From: Neodontobutis hainanensis
Taxonomy: Eukaryota > Chordata > Actinopteri > Gobiiformes > Odontobutidae
DNA: 64,000 nucleotides
Reading direction: 5' to 3'
Assembly (NCBI GenBank): GCA_024349245.1
Contig: JALDNG010000020.1
Coordinates: 18,781,501 to 18,845,500 of the forward strand
Made by a program: the position numbers and the translations under genes. Positions 52,266 to 63,508 of the stretch are shown in pieces; positions within the stretch are counted from its first letter, which is position 1; every line of letters starts with the position of its first letter. The notes under the pieces were generated by a model that was not told the DNA's origin, searched no databases, and worked only from the letters and a program-made list of their open reading frames with translations.

Positions 52266-53019
52266 CTTGTCTTAGCTTTTGCTTTTCCTGTCTGTGAGTC
52301 AAACCGTTGGAACAAACAAACACAAACAGCTTAATAAGTGTAATTTCAGTGGTGTGCAATTATTCATCCAAAACTATGACAAGCCCGACAAACAACAAGG
52401 GGCTCTGTGAAAATATAAGCTGTCATCAGCCAGTTTTGTAAAAAGCACCTTGACGGCAAGTGTAAAGGCACACAGTGAAGCTTTATGAACTGTGGACTGA
52501 AGAGGAAACGGCCCATTGGTCCACATATTATCCACAAAGTGTCTACAGATAATGTGTAATATAATTTCAATGTCATTCCTCCAATAGGGCTGCAGCATTT
52601 TAGTGCTGCTCTATAAAAAATACCTTGTTTCATTTTGACAGGCACTAATTAAAATTGCTTAGCATTTGGGGATCTGGCCTAATTACCATGTTGTTATTTG
52701 TAGTGGAAAGGCCATCTGGTGTCTTGCTGTAGTGTTATTCTGAATGTGTAAAGTTAATTGAGTGAAACAGCAACCAATCCTTAAATTAGGAGGCGACTCC
52801 TAATCAGCCTGAAACATTATCACATTGAGTTTTTGAGGATTATCCAAGTCAGGTTTTATTTTTTATTATCCAGAAATATGAAACATTTGGAAGCATGACC
52901 AACCAAAATACAAGTCAAGAATGAGAACCTATGTGAACTTGTGTCTTTATTAACTCCTTGTCAGTATTGTAAGCAGTCATTATACAAGTAATTATACATT
53001 CATTTCACAATTTTATTAG
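52266..53019 (-). other. Large frem2 intron, nothing recognised
   Basis: Nothing recognised; the open frames at 52364-52645 show no family pattern. Confidence 0.5.
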
Positions 53020-54338
53020 AGGAGGCTGTTTTCTTGAAACCAAAGAAAAGAATTAACAACTTATTCAAAGTGCTCCCCAGAATGTTTGCAAGTATGTAGG
53101 AAAAAGTATTAGGACATCTGATAAATGTTGATCAGACTGGTTTTATTAAAGGCCGCCATGGTTCAGTTAATATAAGAAAATTATTTCATATTTTAGAACT
53201 ATTAAATGATGTCTCTGAACCAAGAGCTATAATTGCGATAAACACTGGGGGAGCATTTATTTGAGCATTTTGGAGATGTTTTATTGAGATGGATAAAAAT
53301 ACTATATAAGAGCACCAGTAGCTATGGTGGTAACAAATGGCCTGACATCCAAAGCTTTTACTCTGGAACAAGGCTGTAGGCAAGGATGCTGCTTATCACC
53401 ACTCCTTTCCGTCATAGCTATTGAGCTCTGGCAGCTGGATTACGCCTCAACCAAGATAAAAGGAATCAGAATTATTAATCAGGAATTTAAAACTTCACTG
53501 TACGCAGATGATTTTTTTATATTCATGGTCAATCCAAAAAGCTCTGTTCCTCACCTGATCCTAATCTTAGAAGAATATATAAGTGTCAGGCTACAAAATG
53601 ACTTATGGGAAAGTGAAATTATGTGAGCTCATATGGAGCTACTTATGGAGCCCTGATGAATTTAGGTATTTAGGGATCAATATCTGTTATGTTTTTTTTT
53701 TTAAGTGTGCAGACTAAATTATTCACTATTAATTGATATCTTGAAAACTAACATAAAAAAATGGAAGCACATACCTATATCCCTTACTGGGACAATAAAC
53801 CTGATAAAGATGTCTGTTCTTCCAAAGTTCCTCTTTTAGACCATTCCATTTGGATGTGAATATATTTGGATATATTTCCTGTTGTTAAAATATTGAACAA
53901 AATATCTTCCAGCTACTTCCTCTAAGAGATCTAAAACACTTTGATAGTATGGAGGACCCTTGGATGAATAACAATTCTATGCCACACTCTAAAATGTTGA
54001 CAGAACTGTCAGAAAAGTATGGAAGCAAAGATTAAAATTCACGCCAATACTTCTCAATGGCATAACCCTTCTCAACCTCCTGGTTTTTCAGATGGAGTCT
54101 TCCAAAGATGGAAACGAGCAGGGATAAACACTTTGGGTGATTTTTGTAAGAATGGATCATTTAAAGAGTTTTCTAGTATCAAAGAACCATAACAATATCC
54201 CTAGTTATTTTGAAAAGTTAGTTAAACTTGAACCTGTTAAACCGCACCTACTACACACCAAGCCAACTCCATGAGCTCTATCAAACATCCTCACGCTGCC
54301 TTCGGTGTAACGAGGAAGGAGCAGACATCTTTCATATG
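53020..54338 (+). mobile_element. L1-clade LINE ORF2 fragment, degenerate
   Basis: Plus-strand frames read 'QTGFIKGRH'-like text near 53127-53160 and an RT palm region at 53324-53626 with 'LEQGCRQGCCLSPLL' and the catalytic 'LYADDFFIF'. 'YLGINI' and 'KKWKHIPISLTGTINLIKMS' follow further right, and 'CLRCNEEGADIFHMF' near 54298-54342. This order is the second half of L1 ORF2. Several stops and frame changes break it. It is joined abruptly to another LINE tail at about 54339. Confidence 0.85.
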
Positions 54339-54700
54339 TTCAAGATTCAAGATAGACTTTATTGGTCCCCCAGGGGAAACTAGTCTCGTGTGGATCATAT
54401 TACATGTATACATAAATAGACACAACAAAGATTACAAGTCACACTATGCAGCCCATTTTTTCAGGCGCAATGATCTTCAGGATAATGAAATAGAGCATTG
54501 TACAGACATACCAACATAACATACATAGTTGCAACTACAGTAGTCGTTACAACATACGTAAGATAAATGTCCACAGTCCATGATGAGATGTCAGTCAGCT
54601 CCTCGGACTGTGCGTCTCTCTGATCTTACCCCTTCAGTCTGTTCCTCACGTCACAGAAGCACTGTTTAATTTCAGCAGACAGCGGCTGGGAAGATTTAAA
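54339..54700 (-). mobile_element. Rex1/CR1-like LINE 3' end
   Basis: Read on the minus strand the sequence ends 'TTTCCCCTGGGGGACCAATA', 'AAGTCTATCTTGAATCTTGA'. The CCCC/GGGG hairpin followed by AATAAAG and short tail repeats is the usual 3' end of fish Rex1-type LINEs. Only 3' untranslated and possibly C-terminal sequence is present; the 5' boundary near 54700 is approximate. Confidence 0.5.
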
Positions 54701-55055
54701 AGCAGCTTTCTAACAAATTTTCTGATAGTTTAAGGTAGTCCCCAGACCGATGAACAGAATCCCACTTTCATAAATCCCAAAAGAAATACATCCTCAACGA
54801 ACAGAACTTCTAAACACAGAACTTGTCAGTTCTTCTTCTTATTTTTTATATTCAGTTTTATTATTATTAAATGCCCTTCCTTTAAAAAAAATAGTTTTGT
54901 TTATTTTGATACCGTACTTTGTGATCTTACTATGACCAGTATGAGCTATTTATGAGCTATATTGAAAGAACATAAAATAATGATGTTATTGTGTATTATG
55001 TATAAATCTTCTGTTTTGAAGGATGAATAAATATTTTGTTGTTTCTAATTAAAAA
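54701..55055 (+). mobile_element. Possible continuation of the L1 fragment after the inserted LINE tail
   Basis: AT-rich sequence ending with 'GAAGGATGAATAAATATTTT' (an AATAAA signal and A-rich end at about 55025-55060) would fit the 3' end of the L1 copy broken at 54338. No strong protein match is visible, so this is inferred from position. Confidence 0.35.
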
Positions 55056-55064
55056 AACAATTAA

Positions 55065-55930
55065 GATAACAAAAAACTCCTGCACACTGTCTCACTCTTA
55101 ATACAAGCATTTATTTTAGCAATGTTTCGGTCAAATAATTTATAGGCGTTGGTGCTGCCTTCAAAGACACTAGCCAATTAATGTGTTATGACGTACACAA
55201 CGTCATTCATTCACACGCAAAAAAGAAAACACAACAAAATGCACACAAATATCACACACCAATACATTCCACAAAACAATTACTCAACATCACATCAATG
55301 TTTTTACACACCATACCCCTATTTTAATAAATACATATTTAAAACAGAACATGGTTCAGGGCTGAATGTCCAATCCCTAATAACCCAGAGGGAAAGACAC
55401 CAAACTGCTGCCTTACAATTAGCAAAGTGAAGTCTTAAAACACAGGAGTGTTCACTCCCCCCTACAGGGGAGCTGCACCTGCTCAATCCCACAAAACCGG
55501 AGTGAAGTCATGTAGTGGTTTAACTGATTAAAATGGACCAATATTGGGGAGTCTTGGTCCTGTCGTTTTCTTGTAATTTTCCCTACATAAGTGAGTCCAC
55601 AACGGCAAGGACAAACCTTTCACATAGAAACATAATGTGGGCCTAACTGCTTCCAAATGATTATAAACACTTCATGAAATGCTACCAGCAGCAGTCATCT
55701 CACTAAAACCTGGCTGTAGTCGCGTAGTTTCAGAATGCCATGTGTATTTCTGCCATGCACCAAAACAATGCCTGGAAAAAACTTCAACAGTTTAGTGGTC
55801 CGGATTCCAACCCCTATTAAGTTTTTGGCAGCGAACTAATAAATGACTTGGCACCTTCCGTTCATTTTCCTGACTGGTGAAAGAGTAAATGAGTGCAGTG
55901 CCCTGTAATAAGTGTTGGCTCAGAGTGACG
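55065..55930 (-). mobile_element. Penelope-like element, 3' part with GIY-YIG motif
   Basis: On the minus strand, codons at about 55569-55619 read KVCPCRCGLTYVGKITRK, the GIY-YIG endonuclease start typical of Penelope-like retroelements (G-L-x-Y-V-G-K). Further on, 55454-55506 reads SLRFCGIEQVQLPCRGE, matching the family's 'LRF.GIE.V..P.RGG' block. The 3' end is 'GACCGAAACATTGCTAAAAT' ... 'GAGACAGTGTGCAGGAG'. Stops and one or more frame changes break the frame, and the reverse transcriptase lies missing or unreadable beyond 55930. Confidence 0.82.
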
Positions 55931-56116
55931 CTATTTTTGGCTCCACAATGGAGCCAGCGCAAACTCTAGAGCAGTCACTGGGGTCCGGCTCTGATCCCAG
56001 AACAGTTGATTCACTTTAGAGCAACATTTTAACTTAGAATTTATTAGGATTAGTCTGAACAAAAAGTCAAAGTTGATTTACTGCAATTTTGTAATATTCT
56101 GGTTTAACCTCAATGA

Positions 56117-56151
<35 letters not shown>

Positions 56152-56176
56152 TATATATATATATATATATAATAAC
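56117..56176 (+). repeat. (AAT)n(AT)n compound microsatellite
   Basis: About ten AAT triplets are followed directly by about ten AT pairs. Confidence 0.95.
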
Positions 56177-56697
56177 GATGGACTAAACCTTAGACAGAGT
56201 ATAGGTAATGTCAAAAATGTTTACCCCAGCAGTTACCACACCAAACCCCACTGTTGTTAAATTTCTTACTGGCATTAAAGGGTTTTCACTGGAACATAAC
56301 AAAGATCAGCTGTGAGGTAAAAAACACCACTGAATCACTATCACTAACTATGCTATCCCTTTCACTAAAACAAACAAAAAAAAAAACATACAAACATTTT
56401 TGTTAACATCAGTGCTGAGAAACTGCTTCAATAATTTGCTCACCAGTGTTTTGCCCAGAAACAACTTACAACAACCTACAAATTATCTTATTGGTTGATT
56501 ATTTCCAGAACCGTGCTGCCTTCACTGAACCTGGGACAGAAATGGCCACAGGTATGGCTCGCAGAAAAACACCATAGGCCACAGGGCTGGTGTTGGGGGT
56601 GCTGCAGCAGGAACAGTGCACTGTAGTCACATTTTTGCGTCCTGCGTATACATGGACTATCTTCTCAGGTGAGCTTCACCATCCCTATCTGAGAAAA

Positions 56698-57005
56698 TGG
56701 TAAATGGTGTGCATTTATAAATCATGTTTATTGTACATTTTTTGGGTCCCCAAAGATATTTACATATGATGTTTGATTTATCCCATTCACACACTCACAC
56801 CTGGGGCAGACAGAGGGGGGCTGCCATACACCTTCAAACACACCTCTACAGTCACACACATTCATGCACCAGAGCAGTGGCACTGGAGGCAAGGAGGGTT
56901 AATTGTCTTTCCCAAGGACACAACAACAGTATGAACTGTGGAGAGCGTGAATCGAACTGCCAACCTTCCAGTTATAGGCACTACCACTTAAGCCACTGCG
57001 CCCCC
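56698..57005 (-). mobile_element. tRNA-headed SINE, first family, near full length
   Basis: Minus strand: the head at 57005 reads GGGGGCGCAGTGGCTTAAGT, a damaged A box. Then follow 'AACTGGAAGGTTGGCAGTTC', 'TTGTGTCCTTGGGAAAGACA' and 'CCCCTCTGTCTGCCCCAGGT'. The tail ends in ACCATTTACCATTT-type words near 56698. Its length and order match the plus-strand copy at 57704-58050, which lies only 0.7 kb away in opposite orientation. Confidence 0.8.
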
Positions 57006-57288
57006 AAATAAACACAAGTGTATTTCACAAACACAAATAAGTAAAAAGGGACATGCTGCACATTTGAAAGCTTTGAATCTTCACAACACAGTTGCAAACT
57101 CATTTTACAGACAGAAAGAGCACCGAAATATAATTATTTGAGATTTAAACACAATTAGCAACGGTAACTCCTTACCTTGAAGCAGGTCTAAAAATTTTTT
57201 ATTTATATGTTTTTAATAGGGACAAAAAACAAAAAAAAATTGTAACCGATGCCATGTCCTTAGGCCATCGAGCAAAGAGCTAATGTAG

Positions 57289-57580
57289 TAGTGATGGGTC
57301 GTTCGGGAATGAGTTGGCTCTAAGAGCAAACGTTTTGAGCCGGCTCACATATCTGGAGAGCCGACTCTATTTTTCAAAATACAGCCTAAAGAAATTAAAT
57401 CATTATTCAATAATAAAATAATGAATTATTTTAATTAAATAAATAAAAAATAGACTAAGAATTTAAAGAACAACATAGAAATTATAATTATATAAACCTA
57501 GGCGCACACACTCATTCGTATCGACTGATCAGCCTCACGGTCTGTTCCTATCAATCATCCACGCGGTGTCAAACAATTAT
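57289..57580 (+). mobile_element. Possible hAT-like non-autonomous element, partial
   Basis: It starts TAGTGATGGGTCGTTCGGGA and contains palindromic 'GAGCCGGCTC' words (57339-57365), a pattern common in short fish hAT elements that begin TAGTGATGGG. The far end and flanking duplication were not found. The middle is very AT-rich. Confidence 0.4.
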
Positions 57581-57703
57581 ACCGTGTAATATACTCCGCA
57601 GTCTTCTGTAATGTTTATGCAAAAGTCAATTTCTGCAGCAAAAAAAGGCCAAATTGTAATTGCATGGGCTAAAATGTTTAAATGCAAATGTTTAATAGTG
57701 TAT

Positions 57704-58050
57704 GGGGCGCAGTGGCTCAGTGGTAGAGCAGTAGTCCTATAACCGGAAGGTTGGCAGTTCGAATTCCGCTCTGCCCTGTTCAAACTGTCATTGTGTCCTT
57801 GGGCAAGACAGTTAACCCACCTTCCCTCCTGTGTCCTTAGCACTGGTGTATGAATGTGTGTGACTGTAGAGGTGTGTTTGGTGGTGGTAGGAGAAGGTTG
57901 AGCGCCGTTTGTGTGGTAGCCCCCCTCTCTGTCTGCCCCAGGGGTGGATGTGTGTGAATGAGGTGAGTGGAAGCACAATGTAAAGTGCTTTGGGTGTCCG
58001 AGAAGGGTGCGGAAAGGCGCTATATAAATGCATGCCATTTACCATTTACC
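57704..58050 (+). mobile_element. tRNA-headed SINE, first family, full length
   Basis: It begins GGGGCGCAGTGGCTCAGTGG with a clean A box; 'GCAGTTCGAATTCCGC' holds a slightly changed B box. The body includes 'GTGTTTGGTGGTGGTAGGAG' and 'CCCCTCTCTGTCTGCCCCAG'. The 3' tail is 'AATGTAAAGTGCTTTGGGTG' ... 'AAAGGCGCTATATAAATGC' then CCATTTA repeats. The tail resembles the end of the LINE at 58775-61550, as expected if the SINE uses LINE machinery. A 153-codon antisense frame over it has no meaning. Confidence 0.85.
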
Positions 58051-58774
58051 AAATTTTTTATTACACTACAAACTCTTGCTAAGATTACTAAATAATACAT
58101 TTTAAAAATGAGTAAAAATAATTGACACCTTTACAAAACCACAAATTAAGGCAAAAGATACACAGATTTCCAAAGCTCCCTTTTTAACAACATATCCCTT
58201 TGAAGCCAGTACCTACAGTAGGGAAAGTATGTTTGAACTGTACACCGCTTTATTCAGCTGTTCTTTTACTCTGAGTTTGAGTCTTTTGTGACCGCATGGC
58301 TACTTTTGATTGGTGAAACACAGTCATGAGGCAGGTCCACTAACAACACTAGTAACAAGTCAAGTGTAGCCCAATGTAGGGGAGTAGGAGTAGCGTTTTC
58401 ATTTTACAAAGCTACTCAAGTAAAAGTAAAAAGGATGGTAGCTCTGGTAGCATTTACCTTCCCTTTTCCTGAAGGCCCCGACCCAGGCTAAAAATTATCT
58501 TCCATTAAAATCCTTGATATTTAAGTCTTGATGATAATGTAAGGTCTCAGTTTTTCACAGATGATTATTAGAATATGACATTAGGTGATTGAACGTTTCA
58601 TTTTTCCACAAGTATAAAAAAAATTGCATACTTCTCGTTTAATGTTGTGCAGCCCTAATTTGGAAATCTATATTTAATCTAAGAAATTTTAAGAGAGTTC
58701 TTAGCCTTTTAGACTTTTGTTAACAAAGCCTTTTAGAACAAATGTTAAAAATGTTATTTGCCTGATGGAAGCAT
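58051..58774 (-). other. Large frem2 intron, nothing recognised
   Basis: No family recognised. A word TGTTGTGCAGCCCTAAT near 58643 may be a decayed transposon end. Confidence 0.45.
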
Positions 58775-58915
58775 GATGGCTGCCGCTCCTCTCTCCGGCT
58801 ATTTAAATTTTTAGTAATTTAATTTATGAGCTAGTGTTTTCTGACTCGTCTGTGATGTGGATTTATGCTTTGCATTTTGGATTATTGCTCCTATCTTTGA
58901 GCACTGATTATTGTA

Positions 58916-60754
58916 ATGTACTCCACTGTTGCTTGGCCCAGAACGCACACTGTTTACACCGCTGTGAGGCTGCTGTTGGTGTGGACTCTTCCCGAATGGC
59001 TCTCAGGTACACAGCTGAACATGAACAGACACCTGGATATCGTCCCTGGCATACGTGCTTTCTGCAGTCATGCTGGAATACTGCGACCTAAGCGTTATTT
59101 ACATCGCTCTTCAAGGCGTAGTTTTTTATGCTCAACATCTGAACATGTCGCTAATCCGAGGTTTCTACGCAAACCCCATAGACTGCAGTTAAGACCTACA
59201 GGGGTAAATTCTAACAATTTGTCAGCACTCAAGCATGCAGATGAAACTCAAACTGCATTGGACTCATTTGCTTCCCCGCGTCTGCTGAAATCAGCGCTGT
59301 TTAACGTGCGATCCGTCAATAACAAAGCAGTTATTTTATCGGACATCATCTTAGAAAAAAATCTGGACCTTATCTGTTTAACTGAAACATGGCATAAAGA
59401 ATTTGACGGTATTCTTTTCAATGAACTGACTCCATCTGGCTATAGTTTATCTGATCTCCCGCGTTCTTCTGGTAAAGGTGGGGGAATCATGGTGCTACAC
59501 AGTCAACTGTTCAACATGTGTCCCGTGTCTGTCCCCAAAACAGACTGTTTTGAATGTCTTGCTCTAAGTGTTTCTGCTCCACTCTCTACTGTAGTGGCTA
59601 CAGTCTACTGGCCTCCTAAGACAAATAAAGACTTCTTATCTGAATTCTCAGATATGTTATCTTTTTTATGTCCCAGGTTCGAAAGAATTTTTCTCCTGGG
59701 TGATTTCAACATCCATGTGGATACAAAAGACTCTACAACAACAAAAGACTTAATGTCCATACTGGAGTGCTTTGAACTTGACCAGTTTGTGGACTGTCCT
59801 ACACATGTCAAAGGCCACACTTTAGACCTTGTAATCTCCAATGGCTCATGTGTGACTCAATTGTTAACCTCTGACCTAGGTCTGTCTGATCACCAGGCTG
59901 TCTTTTTTAACATGGAGTTACCTGTAATGTTCTCCAGTTCGTCTCGCGTCATTAACTATCGCAAATGGAGATCTATTGAGCCCACTGACTTCTAACATTT
60001 TATTGAGACTCTTTTAAGTTGTGATTCTCTGTCTGATGATCTGGATGATAATGTTTCTGTGCTGAACTCTGTTCTTTTGTCTGGTCTGGATACGCTGTCT
60101 CCTTTTAAATCCCGATCTGTTTCTTTTGCACGCTCAGCTCCTTGGTACAACGCTGATCTGCGTGCTAGGAAGGCTTTGTGTTGGAAAATGGAGCGTAGAT
60201 GCCGTATATCAGGTTTAACTGTTCATCATCAGGCCTGGAAAGACTACTTACATCAATATAAGACTGAGATGGTGTCAGCTAGATCTTTTTATTTCTCTCA
60301 TTTAATTTCCAGTAATCAGGGAAACCCTAAACAACTTTTTCGGTCAATTAATAAGCTGCTTCAAAATCACAGCCTCTCTAATGTTCCTGCTTCAACTCAC
60401 TGTTGTAACATGTTTTTGGACTTTTTTAGCACCAAAATAGATAATATACGTAACCATGTTGCTTCCACCCATATTTCTGCTGCTTCATCGCTAACAATGT
60501 CTGCGTTTTCTGGCATCTCTTTTTCCAATTTTTCTATTCATGACTCCCAGTCTCTGTCTAATTTGGTTTCAAAACTGAAAGCCTCAACTTCTAGAGTTGA
60601 TCCAATACCATTGTGTCTTTTTAAATCCTGTTTTGATTCCCTCTTTCCTGTTGTTTTGAGAAGTATTAATAACTCATTGTGCACTGGTGTTGTGCCAATA
60701 GCACTTAAAACTGCTGTTGAGTGTAGATGGCTCTGCTTTACTATTTCAAACTAA
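58916..60754 (+). pseudogene. LINE ORF2, endonuclease and pre-RT region
   Basis: One frame runs from 58916 to 60754 interrupted only by a TAA at 59993-59995. The apurinic-type endonuclease is complete: 'ALFNVRSVNNK', 'LICLTETWH' (catalytic E), 'RIFLLGDFNIHVD' (D and N) and 'LGLSDHQAVFF' (catalytic S-D-H). After the stop the frame continues with 'SAPWYNADLRARKA' and 'GNPKQLFRSINKLLQ', as usual between endonuclease and RT in L2/CR1 LINEs. It ends at 'GVVPIALKTAV', where the RT fingers should begin. The true start codon is uncertain because the 5' part before about 59220 matches no domain. Confidence 0.88.
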
Positions 60755-61340
60755 ACTAAAAAATCTGGGGGTGATATTTGATGCCAATTTAACATTTGAA
60801 CTTCATGTCCGTAACACTGTCAAAGCATCATTTTGTCATCTCAGAAATATTGCCAAACTACGCCCCATGTTGACTTGCTTTGTGGCTAAAAAGTTAATCA
60901 ATACCTTTGTGTTTTCATGCATTGATTATTGTAATGCATAGCTGGCAGGAGTCTCTAAAGCTACCCTAAATAAGTTGCTGTTGGCACAAAATTCAGCTGC
61001 CAGAATTTTAACAGGAACCGGTGCAAGGGAGCACATCACACCGATACTCGAAAAATTGCATTGGCTTCCTGTTAGTACTCGTATTGATTTTAAAATTCTC
61101 ATGCTCACATATAAGGCCTTGAATAATCTATCCCCCCAATATCTGTGTGAACTTTTAACTCTCTACCCTCCCTCACACGCACTACGCTCCTCTGAAGCTG
61201 GTCTCTTAACTGTCCAAAAAACACGGTTAAAAACTATGGGTGATCAGGCTTTTTCCTCCTTGGCTCCTAAATTGTGGAATTCCCTGCCCTCTGAGATTAG
61301 GAATGCAGAATCTTTAAGTATTTTTAAATCTTTTCCTTAA
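60717..61340 (+). pseudogene. LINE ORF2, C-terminal region after the deletion
   Basis: A second frame resumes at 'DGSALLFQTKLKNLGVIFDA', which normally lies after the catalytic Y-A-D-D motif. It runs through 'CIDYCNA', a TAG stop at 60939-60941, then 'QNSAARILTG', 'LHWLPVSTRIDFKILMLTYK' and 'APKLWNSLPSEIRNAESLS'. Apart from the stop it is uninterrupted to the TAA at 61340. The jump from the pre-RT frame to this one shows that the RT palm has been deleted. Confidence 0.88.
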
Positions 61341-61511
61341 AATGTACTATTTTAGGATAGCTTTTATGTGACTCTTTTTATTATTTTCGCTTGATTGACT
61401 TTGGCTTTCTAATTGATTTTATTGTTTTGTTTATCTTTTTAATTTTATATGTATGTAAGTGTATGTAAAGTGCTTTGAGATTCCTATTTAAAGGCGCTAT
61501 GTAAAATAAAG

Positions 61512-61512
61512 C

Positions 61513-61550
<38 letters not shown>
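61512..61550 (+). repeat. (ATT)n LINE tail microsatellite
   Basis: Thirteen ATT/TTA triplets follow directly on the LINE 3' end. Confidence 0.95.
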
Positions 61551-61552
<2 letters not shown>

Positions 61553-61556
61553 GCAT

Positions 61557-61620
61557 CCATGGTTCAATCTGTGGTCGTTGGAAGGTGCTATATAAATACA
61601 TATTGATTGATTGATTGATT
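61557..61620 (+). mobile_element. SINE/LINE 3' tail remnant with (ATTG)n
   Basis: 'GTCGTTGGAAGGTGCTATAT' plus AAATACA and then ATTG repeats resembles the 'GGCGCTATATAAATGC' tails of nearby SINEs and the LINE. No body is attached. Confidence 0.5.
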
Positions 61621-63508
61621 CATTTACTTGAAAATTGGAAAAGCCTGGATAGATCCACAACCATTCAACCAAAAGAGCCAATAAAAGTTGACATTTATTG
61701 GTGACATTGACGTCACATTTATCCAAAACTGGCTTCACAACAGCCTCCTGCCCTGATGATAACTATTCTTCCCCCAAAGTCACAGAACGCACAGAGCTGA
61801 GAGACAATGTGTCCGGAGGCCCGGAAAAAGTGCTTGTGGGAAAAGTGGGTCTGTATTAAAGCGCTCATTGTGCTGCCTCTGGACAGTTGAAGGAGAGCAC
61901 TGTCAGGCACGCCGTTTGTGCTAATCAACAACACTGCCATAATTGCCTCCAACCATTCACCAGGTCTCCACTTGATCAGCGATCTGCTGTAGGAGAGACT
62001 TTGCTAATTGTTGCACTAATGATTTTAAAGGTGAGTCGGTCGATAATAGAAAAACCCTCAAGCATTTGTGTTAAGTAGATCATCATGACAACCAAGCTGC
62101 CTGGTCTACTGCAGAGAGCACAAGAGCTATCCAAACTAAGTAGAAAAGACTCCACCTGAAGTTACATATGTTTGATATATGCATAAGAACTGCACAATAA
62201 AAAACAAGCACACTATATGAATTGTGAACTGTTGAAGTCCATTTGTTAGACATTGAAGCTTTCCATGTTAGTATATTCAACTAATATGACTATAGGTTGC
62301 TAGGCACAGACTACAGTTTATTAGGGCTGCAGTTGTATAAAATAACATCACATAAACCCTATCAGCTGTCCTTAAAAACACTTTATTAGGACAGAATTCA
62401 AGACTATTTCTGACAATACTTAAGTACAATAGAATGCCTCCAAAACGTATAACTAAGGGGGTGCAAGTCCTTTCAGACTCAAAATCATCCCCAGCTCTAA
62501 CAGTATGACACCATTGTGTCCTGGGAATGAGGAATTCTAGGCTTTCACGCACAACTCTATTCAGGTTATTTCAGAGATGCGTTTATGCCACATGTATGTA
62601 GTCTTCATGAGACTTTCTCTGGAACGTGTTTCGGAGTACAGAACATATAAGTGAACATTCAGTGTGAGGTCTGTTAATGGAGCGGTCAGTGCAGCCAAAC
62701 CTTTCAGCTGATGTTTGCTCATTAGAGCTGTCTGTGTCACTGCGGTCACACCTCGGTTACAGTAGAAAGTAAATGGTCATTAAATAGGTGCAGTCACTGT
62801 TTTAAGCCCGCTGACAGTAGATCCCTATAGAAATGAAATAGTAAGAACTGACTGAACATTCACACAATTGTACTAATTGGATTTTGTCGGATGTGACCTC
62901 ATCCGTTGCATTTCCATGAACAAATTTTATTCACTTTTTAAAATATTGTGATTGATTTTTTTATGGAAAAATTAGCAAAAACTTCCTAAAACTTTTTCTT
63001 GTTCAAAAAGTCTGTTTCATGTGTATTACTTCTGGCAACATTTCCAAAAGTAGTGATACTTTCTGTAAACACGACTATTGTCAATCACCAATACCATCAT
63101 CGTTCATCTTTTAGAAGTATGTCTTCAAAGTTCTGGCCAGGTGAAGGAGCTGTCATTACTTTGTTCCCCACGGCCTATTCTTCGTCTCAAAATCTAAAGA
63201 ATCATTAATCAACACATGGACCACCAGAAAACAAAATATTCCCACCACTTGGCCTGTTCTTGTGTGGCACCAGAACTCTATACAAACTACACTCTACAAA
63301 GTCTTTCTTCTTCTGTACTTTAGACCTACATTAAAACACCAGACACTAGACTTCAACAAAAAGAATTCTACATTTTCTTTATATGTAACTGTAAGAACTG
63401 GAAATTGAATATGTGAGTGTCAGGCGTCAGCCAAGCATAGCAGACTCATTTTCCTCGAGACAGTGCAGTTCCACAGAGTAACACTTCAAAAGGCTTAAAA
63501 AAACTCAC
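61621..63508 (-). other. Large frem2 intron, exon-A end: nothing recognised
   Basis: No repeat family, RNA gene or extra exon recognised. Open frames at 61719-61952 and 62277-62552 lack family resemblance. Confidence 0.5.

Larger units (their letters stand above)
58775..61550 (+). mobile_element. L2/CR1-like LINE, near full length but internally deleted
   Basis: The element begins near GATGGCTGCCGCTCC and ends 'AAAGGCGCTATGTAAAATAA' followed by (ATT)n at 61512-61550. A 6-base match AAGCAT flanks it (58769-58774 and 61551-61556) and may be the target duplication, though six bases are weak evidence. The protein-coding part keeps the endonuclease and both flanks of the reverse transcriptase, but the catalytic centre of the enzyme is gone at a junction near 60715. 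Polarity is opposite to frem2. Confidence 0.88.

Noticed and set aside
57577..58038. 153-codon minus-strand open frame
   Set aside because: It lies antisense on a SINE and its residues come from SINE repeats; a similar frame appears antisense to the copy at 25097.
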